From: Kribbella sp. NBC_01245
GTDB taxonomy: Bacteria > Actinomycetota > Actinomycetes > Propionibacteriales > Kribbellaceae
Assembly (NCBI RefSeq): GCF_036226525.1
Contig: NZ_CP108487.1
Span: 4,154,001-4,218,000 of the forward strand
Length of the DNA stretch: 64,000 nucleotides
Direction: 5' to 3'
Positions 16,780 to 26,971 of this stretch are shown here, one piece after another (position 1 is the stretch's first letter; the number at the start of each line of letters is the position of its first letter). The notes beneath the pieces are model-generated. The model was not told the origin of the DNA and did not search any database. It saw only the letters and a program-made list of their open reading frames with translations. The position numbers and the translations under genes are program-made.

Positions 16780-18930
16780 GTGGATCGCAGGTCGAAGTCG
16801 CTTGGCGGGTCACGTTGGGGCGTGCGGGCGGGTCTGGCCGCAGTCCTGATCGCCTGGTTGCTGCTCGCCGGTATCGGCGGGCCGACCGTCGGACGGCTCA
16901 GCGAGGTGCAGGAGAACGACAACGCGAACTTCCTGCCCAAACAAGCCGAGTCCACCCTGGTCAACACCGAGTCGGCCAAGTTCGTCGATTCCGCCGCCTT
17001 GCCGTACTTCGTGGTGATCGAGCGGGATGCCGGTATCACCAAGCCCGATCAGGCCAAGGCGGCCGCGTTCCTGGCCTCGGTGCCGGGGCTGAAGCTGTCC
17101 AACGGCTCCGCGATCGGTGATTATCTGGCGGCTCCGGCCAAAACGGTGATCCCGAGTCAGGACGGCAAGGCCCTGATGCTCGTGGTCGAGCTGAACGGCA
17201 ACCGGGCCTCGGAGGTGGTGACCGAGGGGGAGACGGTGCTGTTCGCGGTCGCCGATTCGATGCGTACGGCGATCAAGCAGGAGCTGTTGCCGACGGGCCT
17301 GCAGGTCTACGTGACCGGGCCCGGCGGCGTCTTCGCGGACTTCGTCGTCGCCTTTGGCGGGATCGACGGCATCTTGCTCGGTGTCGCTCTGACCGTGGTC
17401 TTCCTCATTCTGCTGATCGTCTACCGAAGCCCGATCCTGCCCATCGCCGTACTGCTCACTGCGGTCTTCGGGCTCGCACTGGCCGCTCTAGTGGTCTACC
17501 CGCTGGCTCACAACGACATCATCGAGCTGAACGGCCAGAGCCAGGGCATCCTGTTCATCCTGGTTGTAGGCGCCGCGACGGACTATGCGCTGCTATTGGT
17601 CTCTCGGTACAAGGAAGAGCTGCACGACCACGAGGACAAGTACAAGGCGATGCGGATCGCCTGGCGAGCCTCTATCGAGCCTATTGCCGCTAGCGCCGTC
17701 ACGGTGATCATGGGCCTGCTCTGCCTGCTGCTGTCGCAACTGGGCAGCACGAAGGGCCTTGGGCCGGTCGGAGCGCTTGGTATCGCCGGTGCGCTTGTGT
17801 CGTCGATGACCTTCCTCCCGGCGGTACTACTGCTCTTCGGCAGGCGCATCTTCTGGCCGGTCATCCCGCGGGTCGACCATGTGCACGCCCAGGATGTTGT
17901 CAACGGCAAGCGCCTTTGGGGACGCGTCTCGGGGCTGGTCGGCCGTAGTCCGCGCAAGGTGTGGGTGGTCACGGCACTCGGTCTGCTCGCCTGCGCCGCC
18001 TTCCTGCCGACGTTCAAGGCGGACGGCATTCAGCAGAGCGACCTGTTCCTGAACGAGGTCGAGTCCGTCACCGGCCAGGAGGTCTTGGCTCGGCACTTCG
18101 CGGCCGGATCGGGCACGCCCGTGCAGATCGTGGCACCCGCCTCTCGCGCCGCCGAGGTGGTGCAGGTGGCTACCGGCGTTGACGGGATTGCCTCGGCGTC
18201 TGCCTCAGTCGCGCCGGGTGTGCCGCCGAAGGTTGTCGACGGCAAGGTTCTCGTGCAGGCGACCCTCGAGCCCGCGTCGGACTCGCCCGAGGCCACCAAG
18301 GTCGTCGAGCAGTTGCGCCAGGAGCTGGACCGGATCTCGCCGGACGTGCTCGTCGGCGGCAGTACGGCGATCAACCTCGACGTGATGAAAGCCAGCGAAC
18401 GGGATCTCCGGGTGATCATCCCGGCCATCCTCGCGGTCATCTTCGTCGTCCTGATGCTGCTGCTCCGGTCGATCGTGGCCGCCGTACTGCTGGTGGTCGC
18501 CAACGTCCTGTCCTTCGGCGCCACCGTCGGCGTCAGCGCGCTGGCGTTCAACCACATCTTCGACTTCCCCGGCGCGGACCCCTCGATTCCCTTGTACGCC
18601 TTCGTGTTCCTAGTAGCCCTTGGAATCGACTACTCCATCTTCCTAATGACCCGCGTACGCGAGGAATCCCTCTCCCATGGCACCCGCCCCGGCATCCTCA
18701 TCGGCCTAGCGGTCACCGGTGGCGTCATCACCTCGGCGGGAGTCGTCCTAGCGGCAACCTTCTCCGCCCTAGCCGTACTCCCGATCCTCTTCCTAGTCCA
18801 AATCGCCTTCATGGTCGCGTTCGGCGTACTCCTCGACACCACCATCGTCCGCTCCCTCCTAGTCCCAGCCCTAGCCCACGACCTAGGCCCCCACACCTGG
18901 TGGCCCAGCCCCCTCTCCCGCCGCCCCTAG
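16780..18930 (+). CDS. MMPL/RND-family membrane transporter
   Basis: 716 residues from a GTG preceded by a GGGG-rich site. It has the duplicated MMPL layout: one membrane helix, a periplasm-facing loop (residues about 40-185), five helices, then the same again. The family motif appears as GAATDYALLLVSRYKEEL in the first half and FLVALGIDYSIFLMTRVREE in the second. Such pumps export lipids or hydrophobic compounds; some give drug resistance. It is divergent from narK and has no obvious partner, so its substrate is unknown. The last 80 codons use CTA (Leu) unusually often for this genome. Confidence 0.9.
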   Translation: MDRRSKSLGGSRWGVRAGLAAVLIAWLLLAGIGGPTVGRLSEVQENDNANFLPKQAESTLVNTESAKFVDSAALPYFVVIERDAGITKPDQAKAAAFLASVPGLKLSNGSAIGDYLAAPAKTVIPSQDGKALMLVVELNGNRASEVVTEGETVLFAVADSMRTAIKQELLPTGLQVYVTGPGGVFADFVVAFGGIDGILLGVALTVVFLILLIVYRSPILPIAVLLTAVFGLALAALVVYPLAHNDIIELNGQSQGILFILVVGAATDYALLLVSRYKEELHDHEDKYKAMRIAWRASIEPIAASAVTVIMGLLCLLLSQLGSTKGLGPVGALGIAGALVSSMTFLPAVLLLFGRRIFWPVIPRVDHVHAQDVVNGKRLWGRVSGLVGRSPRKVWVVTALGLLACAAFLPTFKADGIQQSDLFLNEVESVTGQEVLARHFAAGSGTPVQIVAPASRAAEVVQVATGVDGIASASASVAPGVPPKVVDGKVLVQATLEPASDSPEATKVVEQLRQELDRISPDVLVGGSTAINLDVMKASERDLRVIIPAILAVIFVVLMLLLRSIVAAVLLVVANVLSFGATVGVSALAFNHIFDFPGADPSIPLYAFVFLVALGIDYSIFLMTRVREESLSHGTRPGILIGLAVTGGVITSAGVVLAATFSALAVLPILFLVQIAFMVAFGVLLDTTIVRSLLVPALAHDLGPHTWWPSPLSRRP

Positions 18931-18987
18931 CCCACCCGCGCGGGCCGCGCTCTCCGGCGCCCCGGCCTCCGCCGGCGTGTCGGTAGC

Positions 18988-19155
18988 CCGCTCATCGGGC
19001 CCTTGTGACGCGGCGTGTCGCGGTTCATCGGTCCCTTCTGACCACGACCACGCCCGCCTTCACCTTGCATTCATCGGTCTGAATCCGCTCTCTCAGCACA
19101 GCGGACCCACACAGGTCAGCGATGGGAAGAGGGGCGGATTCGGACCGATGAATGC
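18988..19155. repeat. Palindromic element family, copy 1
   Basis: A 22-bp stem pairs 19067-19088 with 19134-19155 (one mismatch; arm starts GCATTCATCGGTC). The left flank 18988-19064 contains two direct copies of TCATCGGkCCCTTsTGAC. Both flank and loop (ACAGCGGAC ... CAGGTC ... GGAAGAG) match copy 2 at 47.9-48.15 kb in the same orientation. Between the MMPL stop and the next gene nothing else is recognisable. Confidence 0.8.
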
Positions 19156-19248
19156 GAGGTGCCGCAGACTCGCCACGATCATTTCCCTTTATCCACAAGG
19201 GTTTCCTCGTCCTCTTCAGCGAGCACAAATCCGGATACTCTCTCTGCC

Positions 19249-19698
19249 ATGGAGACATTCGAGACCAGAATCGAGGTCGGCGCGGGCGGCGGTGCCTTCG
19301 TGGCCGTGCCACCGCAAGTGATCGACGCGCTCGGCGGCGGCGGCCGCATTCCCGTGCGCGCGACCTTCGACGGTGTGCCCTACACCGGTTCGATCGTGTC
19401 GATGGGCGGCACCAAATGCCTCGGCGTCCTGAAACAGATCCGCACGGAGCTAGGCAAGGAACCAGGCGATCCGGTCACCGTCTCGGTCGAGCGAGACACC
19501 TCCGAGCGAACCGTCGACGTGCCCGACGACCTAAGCGCGGCCTTGACGGAGGCCGGCGCGCGCGAAGCGTTCGACCGGCTGAGCTTCAGCCATCGCCGCG
19601 AACACGTCACCGCGATCGAGGAGGCCAAACGACCGGAAACGCGCGCCCGGCGGATCGCCAACGCCGTACGGATGGTGACATCTGCTGACCCTGGGTAG
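19249..19698 (+). CDS. DUF1905 / YdeI-OmpD-associated family protein
   Basis: 149 residues from the ATG at 19249. Residues 1-95 match DUF1905 (FETRIEVGAGGGAFVAVPP, then GGGRIPVRATFDGVPYTGSIVSMGG), and the C-terminal 45 residues match the YdeI/OmpD-associated, bacteriocin-protection-like domain (SFSHRREHVTAIEEAKRPETRARRI). Both are common in soil actinobacteria and have no established biochemical role. The gene stands alone, 88 bp before the Nramp-like gene. Confidence 0.85.
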   Translation: METFETRIEVGAGGGAFVAVPPQVIDALGGGGRIPVRATFDGVPYTGSIVSMGGTKCLGVLKQIRTELGKEPGDPVTVSVERDTSERTVDVPDDLSAALTEAGAREAFDRLSFSHRREHVTAIEEAKRPETRARRIANAVRMVTSADPG

Positions 19699-19786
19699 CG
19701 CTGTGAGCCGAGTCACCGTGTCGGGTCGCCGGAAAGCCCTTACATGGCTAAGGTCCCGAGCGAGGGGGTCGAGGAAACGAGGAGCG

Positions 19787-21220
19787 ATGGCAAACGCGAC
19801 ACGGGACTCACTGGAGTTCAACCTTCCGACCAAGAACCTGCCTGCCCCACAAATTCGGGATCTGCCTGAACCACCTTCCAAAGCCTGGCGCGTGGTCGGC
19901 CCCGGCATGGTCGGCGCAGGCGTCGGACTTGCCTCCGGCGAGTTCATTCTCTGGCCGTATATCGCCTCCCAGGTCGGGCTCGTCTTCCTGTGGGGCGCGG
20001 TCGTCGGCGTGGCGATCCAGTGGTTCCTCAACATGGAGATCGAGCGGTACACCATGGCGACGGGCGAGACGGCCCTGACCGGGTTCAACCGCTACTGGAA
20101 ACACTGGGGTCTGTTCTTCGCGATCATGACCTACTTCGCGAACCTCTGGCCCGGCTGGGCAACGAGTTCCGCGTCAATGCTGACGTACCTGTTCGGTGGC
20201 GGCAATCCGCGCTGGATCGCGATCGGCATCCTCGTCGTGATCGGCGCGATCCTCACCCTCGCCCCGGTCGTGTACGTCATGCTCGAGCGGCTCATCTTCG
20301 TCAAGATCGCCGCCGTCGCCCTGCTGGTCATCCTGGCTCTGGCCTTCGCCATCCGCGGCAAGACGTACGGCGCGCTCGGCGACGCGGTCACGAACCCGCA
20401 GTTCCCGGTCGGCGACCTCGGCTTCGCGCTCGTCATGGGCGCCATCGCGTACGCCGGAGCCGGCGGCGGGCAGAACCTCTGCCAGAGCAACTGGATCCGC
20501 GACAAGGGTTTCGCCATGGGCGTGCACGTGCCCCGATTGGTCTCGCCCGTCACCGGTGAGCCCGAGGCCGACCCGACCGCGAACGGCTACATCTTCCCGC
20601 AGGACGAGGCGAACCTGTCCCGCTGGAAGAAGTGGTGGAAGTTCGCGAACGTCGAGCAGGCCGCGACCTTCGTCGTCATCACCATCGTCACGATCGTCTT
20701 CACCTCGATGCTGGCCCACGCGACCCTGTTCGGGAATCCCGCCGTGGAGAACAAGATCAGCTTCCTGAAGGTGGAGGGCATGACCCTGCAGTCCCTGGTG
20801 GGCGGCTGGTTCGGCTACCTCTTCTGGGCAATCGGCGCGTTCTCCCTGTTCGCGGCGGCCGCCGGCATCGTCGACTACACGTCCCGGCTTTCGGCCGACA
20901 TGATCAAGGCCCGCTACCTGCGGACGTCGAAGATCACCGAGTCGAAACTCTACTTCTGGCTCGTCTGGGGCCTGGTCGCCTTCGGCTGCCTCGTGCTACT
21001 GGCCGGCCTGGACCAGCCCTTGGTGCTGCTGGTCATCTCCGCCTGCACCGCCGGCACCATGATGTTCGTCTACTCCGGCCTGCTCTGGTGGATGAACTCC
21101 CGCGCTTTGCCCAAGCCCATCCGCATCAACAACATCCGCACGGCCGTCATGCTGTTCGGCTTCCTGGCGTTCGGCTTCCTGGCCGTCTTCACCGTCATCG
21201 ACCAACTCAAGAAGCTCTGA
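19787..21220 (+). CDS. Nramp-related membrane transporter lacking the DPGN motif
   Basis: 477 residues from the ATG at 19787, which has GAGGAG immediately upstream. About eleven membrane helices. The first helix reads GPGMVGAGVGLASGEFILWP where classic Nramp/MntH has DPGN, and the sixth-helix region reads GGGQNLCQSNW instead of the usual MPHN-like metal motif. Database pipelines usually label this group Nramp family divalent-metal transporter. Loss of the metal-coordinating Asp and Asn makes transport of Mn or Fe doubtful; another substrate is likely. A perfect hairpin follows the stop. Confidence 0.75.
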   Translation: MANATRDSLEFNLPTKNLPAPQIRDLPEPPSKAWRVVGPGMVGAGVGLASGEFILWPYIASQVGLVFLWGAVVGVAIQWFLNMEIERYTMATGETALTGFNRYWKHWGLFFAIMTYFANLWPGWATSSASMLTYLFGGGNPRWIAIGILVVIGAILTLAPVVYVMLERLIFVKIAAVALLVILALAFAIRGKTYGALGDAVTNPQFPVGDLGFALVMGAIAYAGAGGGQNLCQSNWIRDKGFAMGVHVPRLVSPVTGEPEADPTANGYIFPQDEANLSRWKKWWKFANVEQAATFVVITIVTIVFTSMLAHATLFGNPAVENKISFLKVEGMTLQSLVGGWFGYLFWAIGAFSLFAAAAGIVDYTSRLSADMIKARYLRTSKITESKLYFWLVWGLVAFGCLVLLAGLDQPLVLLVISACTAGTMMFVYSGLLWWMNSRALPKPIRINNIRTAVMLFGFLAFGFLAVFTVIDQLKKL

Positions 21221-21225
21221 CCTCG

Positions 21226-21262
21226 CTGCAGGTTCCTGCAGCTGCCCTGCAGGAACCTGCAG
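21226..21262. terminator. Perfect 16-bp hairpin terminator
   Basis: CTGCAGGTTCCTGCAG, loop CTGCC, then CTGCAGGAACCTGCAG. It begins 5 bp after the Nramp-like stop codon. No T-run follows, which is common in actinobacteria. Confidence 0.75.
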
Positions 21263-21391
21263 CACCCTTCCGCCTCCGAGCCCTTACGCCGGTAAGAAAC
21301 TTACTCGCGAATCGTCTCGCTCTGTACATGAGTAATAACCGTTGGTAGCGTCCCCGCCGGTATAACGCCGACACGTGAGGGGACAGCGGTG

Positions 21392-22630
21392 ATGAATCAA
21401 GACATTTCCACTGGTGACAAGGCGACGGGGAGGATCACCCGGCGGTTCGTGCTGAGCGCGGTGGCACTTTCCGTCGCAGTGGGCTCGGTAGGTCTGGCGC
21501 AGCCGGTAACAGCGGCTCCGGCGCCCGAGCTTTCCACGACCGCCTACAGCTATCCGGTACTCCCAGGCACCGCCGCCTGGAAGAACCTCGCCACCCATGA
21601 CGACATGCTGCGCGTGACGCAGGTCCCGGCCGCCGCCCTGGCCGGGATGTCGACCGCCGCCCTGGTCGACACCGTTCTGCGCTACCCGCTGTACGACGAC
21701 ATGCTGGCCTTCAACACCCCGCAGCAGGGCTTCGACAAGATGTCGTCGCGGTTCAACGGGTTCGCTGCGCTGGCCTCCCGCCCGGACGCCGGCACCGAAC
21801 TCCTGAAGCGCTACGACTCGATGAGCCCGGCCATCGCACCGAAGTCGACCCTGTTGCAGCAAGGCAAACTCGACGCTTCGTTCCGCCGGATCGAGATGCT
21901 GCTCGCGCAGGACGCGATCCGCCGCACGATGAACGACAGCCAACTCACGCAACTCGTCGCGGAAAGCCGCGAGAAGCTCCAGGCCAAAGCCGCCCGTGCT
22001 GACGTCTACGGCCTGGTCGGCCAGGCGAACACCAGCCTCGTCATCGGCAGAACCCTTGCCAGCAAGGCGACTCCGGCCACCAAGAGCTTGACGTCCAACG
22101 CCGCCACCCGCTCCTTCCTGGCCACCGGCGACGTACGCTCGCCCGAAACGCTGTCCCAGATCGCCAGCACGTCGGACCTCGTCTTCGGACCGACCGACAC
22201 CAGCGTCACCGTCCGCACGCCTCGCGGCACCGCGGTCCCGGCCATCCAGATGACGTACGAGTTGAGTTCGGCCCAGATCACGTCGAACAACAACTGGGTC
22301 GCGAACAACTACCCGAACGCCACGCGCGAGACCAACTCGAGCCGCAAGTACAACTGCCACTCGTACGCCTGGCACAACCAGAGCACCAGCAACAACATCT
22401 GGATCAACTCACCCGGCGACGACAAGTACTGGACGGACGGCAGCTACCGCCCGAACGCCAACGTCGGCCAAGGCGGCCGCAAGGTCTCGTACCGCAACGA
22501 CGACCACTCCGCCATCACCGTGAACGCCACCTACTTCCGCTCCAAGTGGGGCCAACTCCCCCGCATGTACCACGCCTGGAACTACACCCCCTACAACGAA
22601 ACCGCCCTCTACTACTACTCCCTCGCCTAA
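21392..22630 (+). CDS. Tat-type secreted protein with C-terminal Cys/His domain
   Basis: About 412 residues; two adjacent ATGs at 21389 and 21392 are both possible, with GGGGACAG upstream. The N-terminus has a twin-arginine-like signal (ITRRFVLSA) followed by a hydrophobic stretch and an AXA-like cleavage site near TAAPAP. Residues about 45-270 are helical with no recognised domain. The last 100 residues contain KYNCHSYAWHNQ, DDHSAITVN and FRSKWGQLPRMYHAW. That Cys, His and His spacing resembles an NlpC/P60-like or CHAP-like amidase fold of the DUF7689 type. A cell-wall-directed hydrolase is a hypothesis, not a call. Confidence 0.65.
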   Translation: MNQDISTGDKATGRITRRFVLSAVALSVAVGSVGLAQPVTAAPAPELSTTAYSYPVLPGTAAWKNLATHDDMLRVTQVPAAALAGMSTAALVDTVLRYPLYDDMLAFNTPQQGFDKMSSRFNGFAALASRPDAGTELLKRYDSMSPAIAPKSTLLQQGKLDASFRRIEMLLAQDAIRRTMNDSQLTQLVAESREKLQAKAARADVYGLVGQANTSLVIGRTLASKATPATKSLTSNAATRSFLATGDVRSPETLSQIASTSDLVFGPTDTSVTVRTPRGTAVPAIQMTYELSSAQITSNNNWVANNYPNATRETNSSRKYNCHSYAWHNQSTSNNIWINSPGDDKYWTDGSYRPNANVGQGGRKVSYRNDDHSAITVNATYFRSKWGQLPRMYHAWNYTPYNETALYYYSLA

Positions 22631-22641
22631 CCCCACCCCAA

Positions 22642-22672
22642 GCGCGGCCTGGCCCACGGGGCTAGGCCGCGC
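22642..22672. terminator. GC hairpin terminator
   Basis: GCGCGGCCT (22642-22650) pairs perfectly with AGGCCGCGC (22664-22672), and the intervening bases extend the stem with GGCCC/GGGCT. It starts 11 bp after the secreted-protein stop. Confidence 0.7.
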
Positions 22673-22857
22673 CCGGAGTACTCCTAACCCCGTCAGACGC
22701 ACACCAGACAGGCATTGGGTTTTCCACAGCTGGCGCATTCCGCGTCCGACCGTGGGCGAGGGGCTCGACGTACCTCGCAGAAACCTCCACGCCTAGACGT
22801 CGGCGAACCAGGTCTGCGCGGCCGTCGCGAAACGCCCGCACCACCTCGTGGCCGTAC

Positions 22858-22931
22858 GGGGTGAGCGTCGGGCTACCCACGCCTACGCGTAGTAGGGGTG
22901 AGCGTCGTTCGCACGCCTAGGCGTCGTACGG
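22858..22931. repeat. 37-bp tandem duplication at the 3' end of the SMP-30 gene
   Basis: Two units beginning GGGGTGAGCGTCG start at 22858 and 22895 and each ends in CACGCCTA-n-GCGT. The second unit contains the stop codon and last codons of the lactonase gene. A third partial match (CACGCCTAGACGTCG) lies near 22788. A 72-codon minus-strand frame over 22662-22880 falls in this material and is not convincing as a gene; otherwise 22673-22916 holds nothing recognisable. Confidence 0.6.
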
Positions 22932-23933
22932 CTGAGGGGCGCCGGTGGTGGTTAGGAGGAGGGAGTAGACGGAGGTGGTGGCGGTGAGGAAGAGGCGGTT
23001 GCGTTTGGGGCCGCCGAAGGTGAGGTTGGAGACGGTTTCGGGGACGAGGAGTTTGCCGAGGAGGGTGCCGTCGGGGTGGTAGACGTGGGCGCCGTCGGCG
23101 GCTGCGCCCCAGATGCGGCCTCGGTTGTCGAGGCGGATGCCGTCGAAGGCGCCGTTCCCGCACTCGGCGAACAACTCGCCGCCGGTCAGACCGTTGTCCT
23201 TCACGTCGAAACGGCGGATGTGCGCGCGCTCGGTATCGGTGATGTAGAGCTGGGTGCCGTCCAGCGAGAACGCCAGCCCGTTCGGCCGGTCGAAGTCGTC
23301 CGCCACCCGGGTGATCGCGCCCGACGCCGGGTCGATTCGGTAGACGTGGCAACCATCGGTCTCGATCTCCCCCTCGAAACCCTCATAGTCGGAGTCGATC
23401 CCGTACGCCGGATCCGTGAACCAGATCGAGCCATCCGGATGCACCACCACGTCGTTCGGGCTGTTCAGGCGCTTGCCGTCCCAGTTGTCCGCCAGCACCT
23501 GGATCGACCCGTTGTGGTTCGTCCGGGTCACCCGCCGATTGCCGTGCTCACAACTGACCAGCCGCCCCTGCTCATCGAGCGTGTGCCCATTCGTATAACC
23601 CGCGGGCTGCCGGAACACCGACACCCCGTACGACGTCTCGTCCCACCGCAAGATCCGGTCATTCGGGATGTCGCTGAACAGCAAATACCGCCCAGCCGGC
23701 GAGTAAACCGGCCCCTCGAGCCACCGCCCACCACTCCACAACCGCTCGAGCTGATTGTCTCCCCGAATCCCCTCGAACCGCTCTTCCAACTTCTCGAACA
23801 CAGCGGGCGCCGTACCGGCCAATGGCTCTGGGATGGTGGACAAACCGGCTCCTTCGGTCATCGGCGGCAACGGACGCGCCACGTCGTGACGCAGTAGCAG
23901 CGTGGCAGCCAGCGGCGTCTGCCGCATGGACAT
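22917..23933 (-). CDS. SMP-30/gluconolactonase (LRE) family hydrolase
   Basis: 338 residues forming a six-bladed beta-propeller. The metal ligands of the family can be placed: Glu73 in WLEGPVY, Asn160 in LNSPNDVVVH, Asn218 in RPNGLAFSLDG and Asp264 in GAFDGIRLD. These enzymes hydrolyse sugar lactones using one divalent metal. The first 45 residues precede the propeller and carry no clear signal peptide, so a later start (Met25) is possible. It is a single gene on the minus strand with no sugar genes beside it; substrate unknown. Confidence 0.88.
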   Translation of the reverse strand: MSMRQTPLAATLLLRHDVARPLPPMTEGAGLSTIPEPLAGTAPAVFEKLEERFEGIRGDNQLERLWSGGRWLEGPVYSPAGRYLLFSDIPNDRILRWDETSYGVSVFRQPAGYTNGHTLDEQGRLVSCEHGNRRVTRTNHNGSIQVLADNWDGKRLNSPNDVVVHPDGSIWFTDPAYGIDSDYEGFEGEIETDGCHVYRIDPASGAITRVADDFDRPNGLAFSLDGTQLYITDTERAHIRRFDVKDNGLTGGELFAECGNGAFDGIRLDNRGRIWGAAADGAHVYHPDGTLLGKLLVPETVSNLTFGGPKRNRLFLTATTSVYSLLLTTTGAPQPYDA

Positions 23934-24078
23934 CCTCTACCCACCCTAAAAGTCCACCGGTGCCTACAACTACAACGGCGAGCACCTGATCGTGAGAAAC
24001 CGGGGGCTGGCTGTGATGTCCGCCATCGGCGAAATGGGGGTCTGGTCCTAGACTCAGGGACTGCTGAAGGGAGCAGAT

Positions 24079-25842
<1,764 letters not shown>

Positions 25843-25860
25843 CCCAAACCCAAGCTGAAC

Positions 25861-25886
25861 GACCGGCCCGCACCCGCGGGCCGGTC
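25861..25886. terminator. Perfect GC hairpin terminator
   Basis: GACCGGCCCGC, loop ACCC, GCGGGCCGGTC: an 11-bp stem 19 bp after the accA stop codon. Confidence 0.8.
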
Positions 25887-26064
25887 CCGGCGCATGCCCT
25901 CTTGCCAAGGCTGGGGGATCTTCAGGAAAATCCCAGCTTGATCGGGCACACTCGGTCGCCGGGTAGGCACGGTGGGCGGTGGCCGGACGGCACGGTACCT
26001 TGTCCCCCACCCATGGATCGCGCCTGCCCGGAGGACCCGGCAGGTGAGGTGAGGAGAGCTCGGA

Positions 26065-26949
26065 ATGGTCAACAAGACCCATCAACGGCAGGTCGAACAG
26101 CGCCGGGCCGCCCGGCGAGCGGCCCGCGAGGCTGAACGCGCCGCGCAGCGCCGTCGGCTGGCCATCACGATCACTGCCATCGTGGCCGTTGTCGCGGTCG
26201 TGGTCGGCGTCATCGTGGTGATCGGCATCGGCGGTGACGACACCCCCGCGGCGAACCCGTCGACCAGTCCGAGCGCCCCGGTCAGCACCGGTCCGGCCAG
26301 CGCCGAGAACCGGGCCACCTCCATCCCGGCCGCGCTCTTCCCCGCGCCGAAGCGGATCACCCCGCTGGCGGCCGAGGTCGATTGCACCTACAACAAGGGC
26401 ACCGAAGCCGCCAGCAAGCCCGTCGAGGCCCCGGCGAACGGCAAGACCCCGACCACGGGCACCAGCCCGGTCACCCTGGTCACGACGATCGGTGATCTCA
26501 AGCTCACCATCGACAAGGCCGCGGCGCCTTGCGCGGCGAAGAGCTTCCTGAGCCTGGTCGGGCAGAAGTACTTCGACAACACCGAGTGCCACCGGATGAC
26601 CGTGGGCAAGGGCCTGCAGGTGCTGCAGTGCGGTGACCCGACAGGTCAGGGCAGCGGCGGCCCGGGCTACACCTTCAAGGAAGAGGCCTGGAAAGAGCTG
26701 AAGTACGGCCGGGGCACGCTCGCCATGGCCAAGACCCAGGCTCCGGGTAGCACGGGCAGCCAGTTCTTCATCGTGTACGGCGACGGTTCGGGCCTGACGC
26801 CCGACTACACCGCCTTCGGCACGGTCGACCTGGCCAGCCTCAAGAAGATCGACGCGGTCGCCCTCAAGGGCGTCACCCCCGTCATGGGCCCGGGCGACGG
26901 CAAGCCGCTGACCCCGGTCAAGATCACCGCGGCCACCGCCGCGAGCTGA
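26065..26949 (+). CDS. Membrane-anchored cyclophilin-type peptidyl-prolyl isomerase
   Basis: 294 residues. A basic N-terminus (about 30 residues, rich in Arg and Ala) precedes one membrane helix (about 31-56) and a Ser/Pro/Thr linker. The cyclophilin domain follows (about 148-290) with TIGDLKLTIDK, KSFLSLVGQKYFDNTECHRM, GYTFKEEAW, LAMAKTQAPGSTGSQFFI and YTAFGTV. The topology puts the domain outside the cell, where it would help fold exported proteins by proline isomerisation. The related actinobacterial enzymes often sit near relA; here the neighbours are unrelated. SD GAGGAG is 15-20 bp before the ATG, slightly far. Confidence 0.9.
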   Translation: MVNKTHQRQVEQRRAARRAAREAERAAQRRRLAITITAIVAVVAVVVGVIVVIGIGGDDTPAANPSTSPSAPVSTGPASAENRATSIPAALFPAPKRITPLAAEVDCTYNKGTEAASKPVEAPANGKTPTTGTSPVTLVTTIGDLKLTIDKAAAPCAAKSFLSLVGQKYFDNTECHRMTVGKGLQVLQCGDPTGQGSGGPGYTFKEEAWKELKYGRGTLAMAKTQAPGSTGSQFFIVYGDGSGLTPDYTAFGTVDLASLKKIDAVALKGVTPVMGPGDGKPLTPVKITAATAAS

Positions 26950-26952
26950 ACC

Positions 26953-26971
26953 GAGGCGGGACCACCGCCTC
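26953..26971. terminator. Bidirectional hairpin between convergent genes
   Basis: GAGGCGG, loop GACCA, CCGCCTC lies between the cyclophilin stop (26949) and the DUF1963 stop (26970) and can serve both. Confidence 0.75.

Noticed and set aside
22662..22880. 72-codon minus-strand frame with LTPYGHEVVRAFRDGRADLV text
   Set aside because: It lies in duplicated spacer DNA, overlaps a terminator hairpin and has no ribosome-binding site or recognised family.
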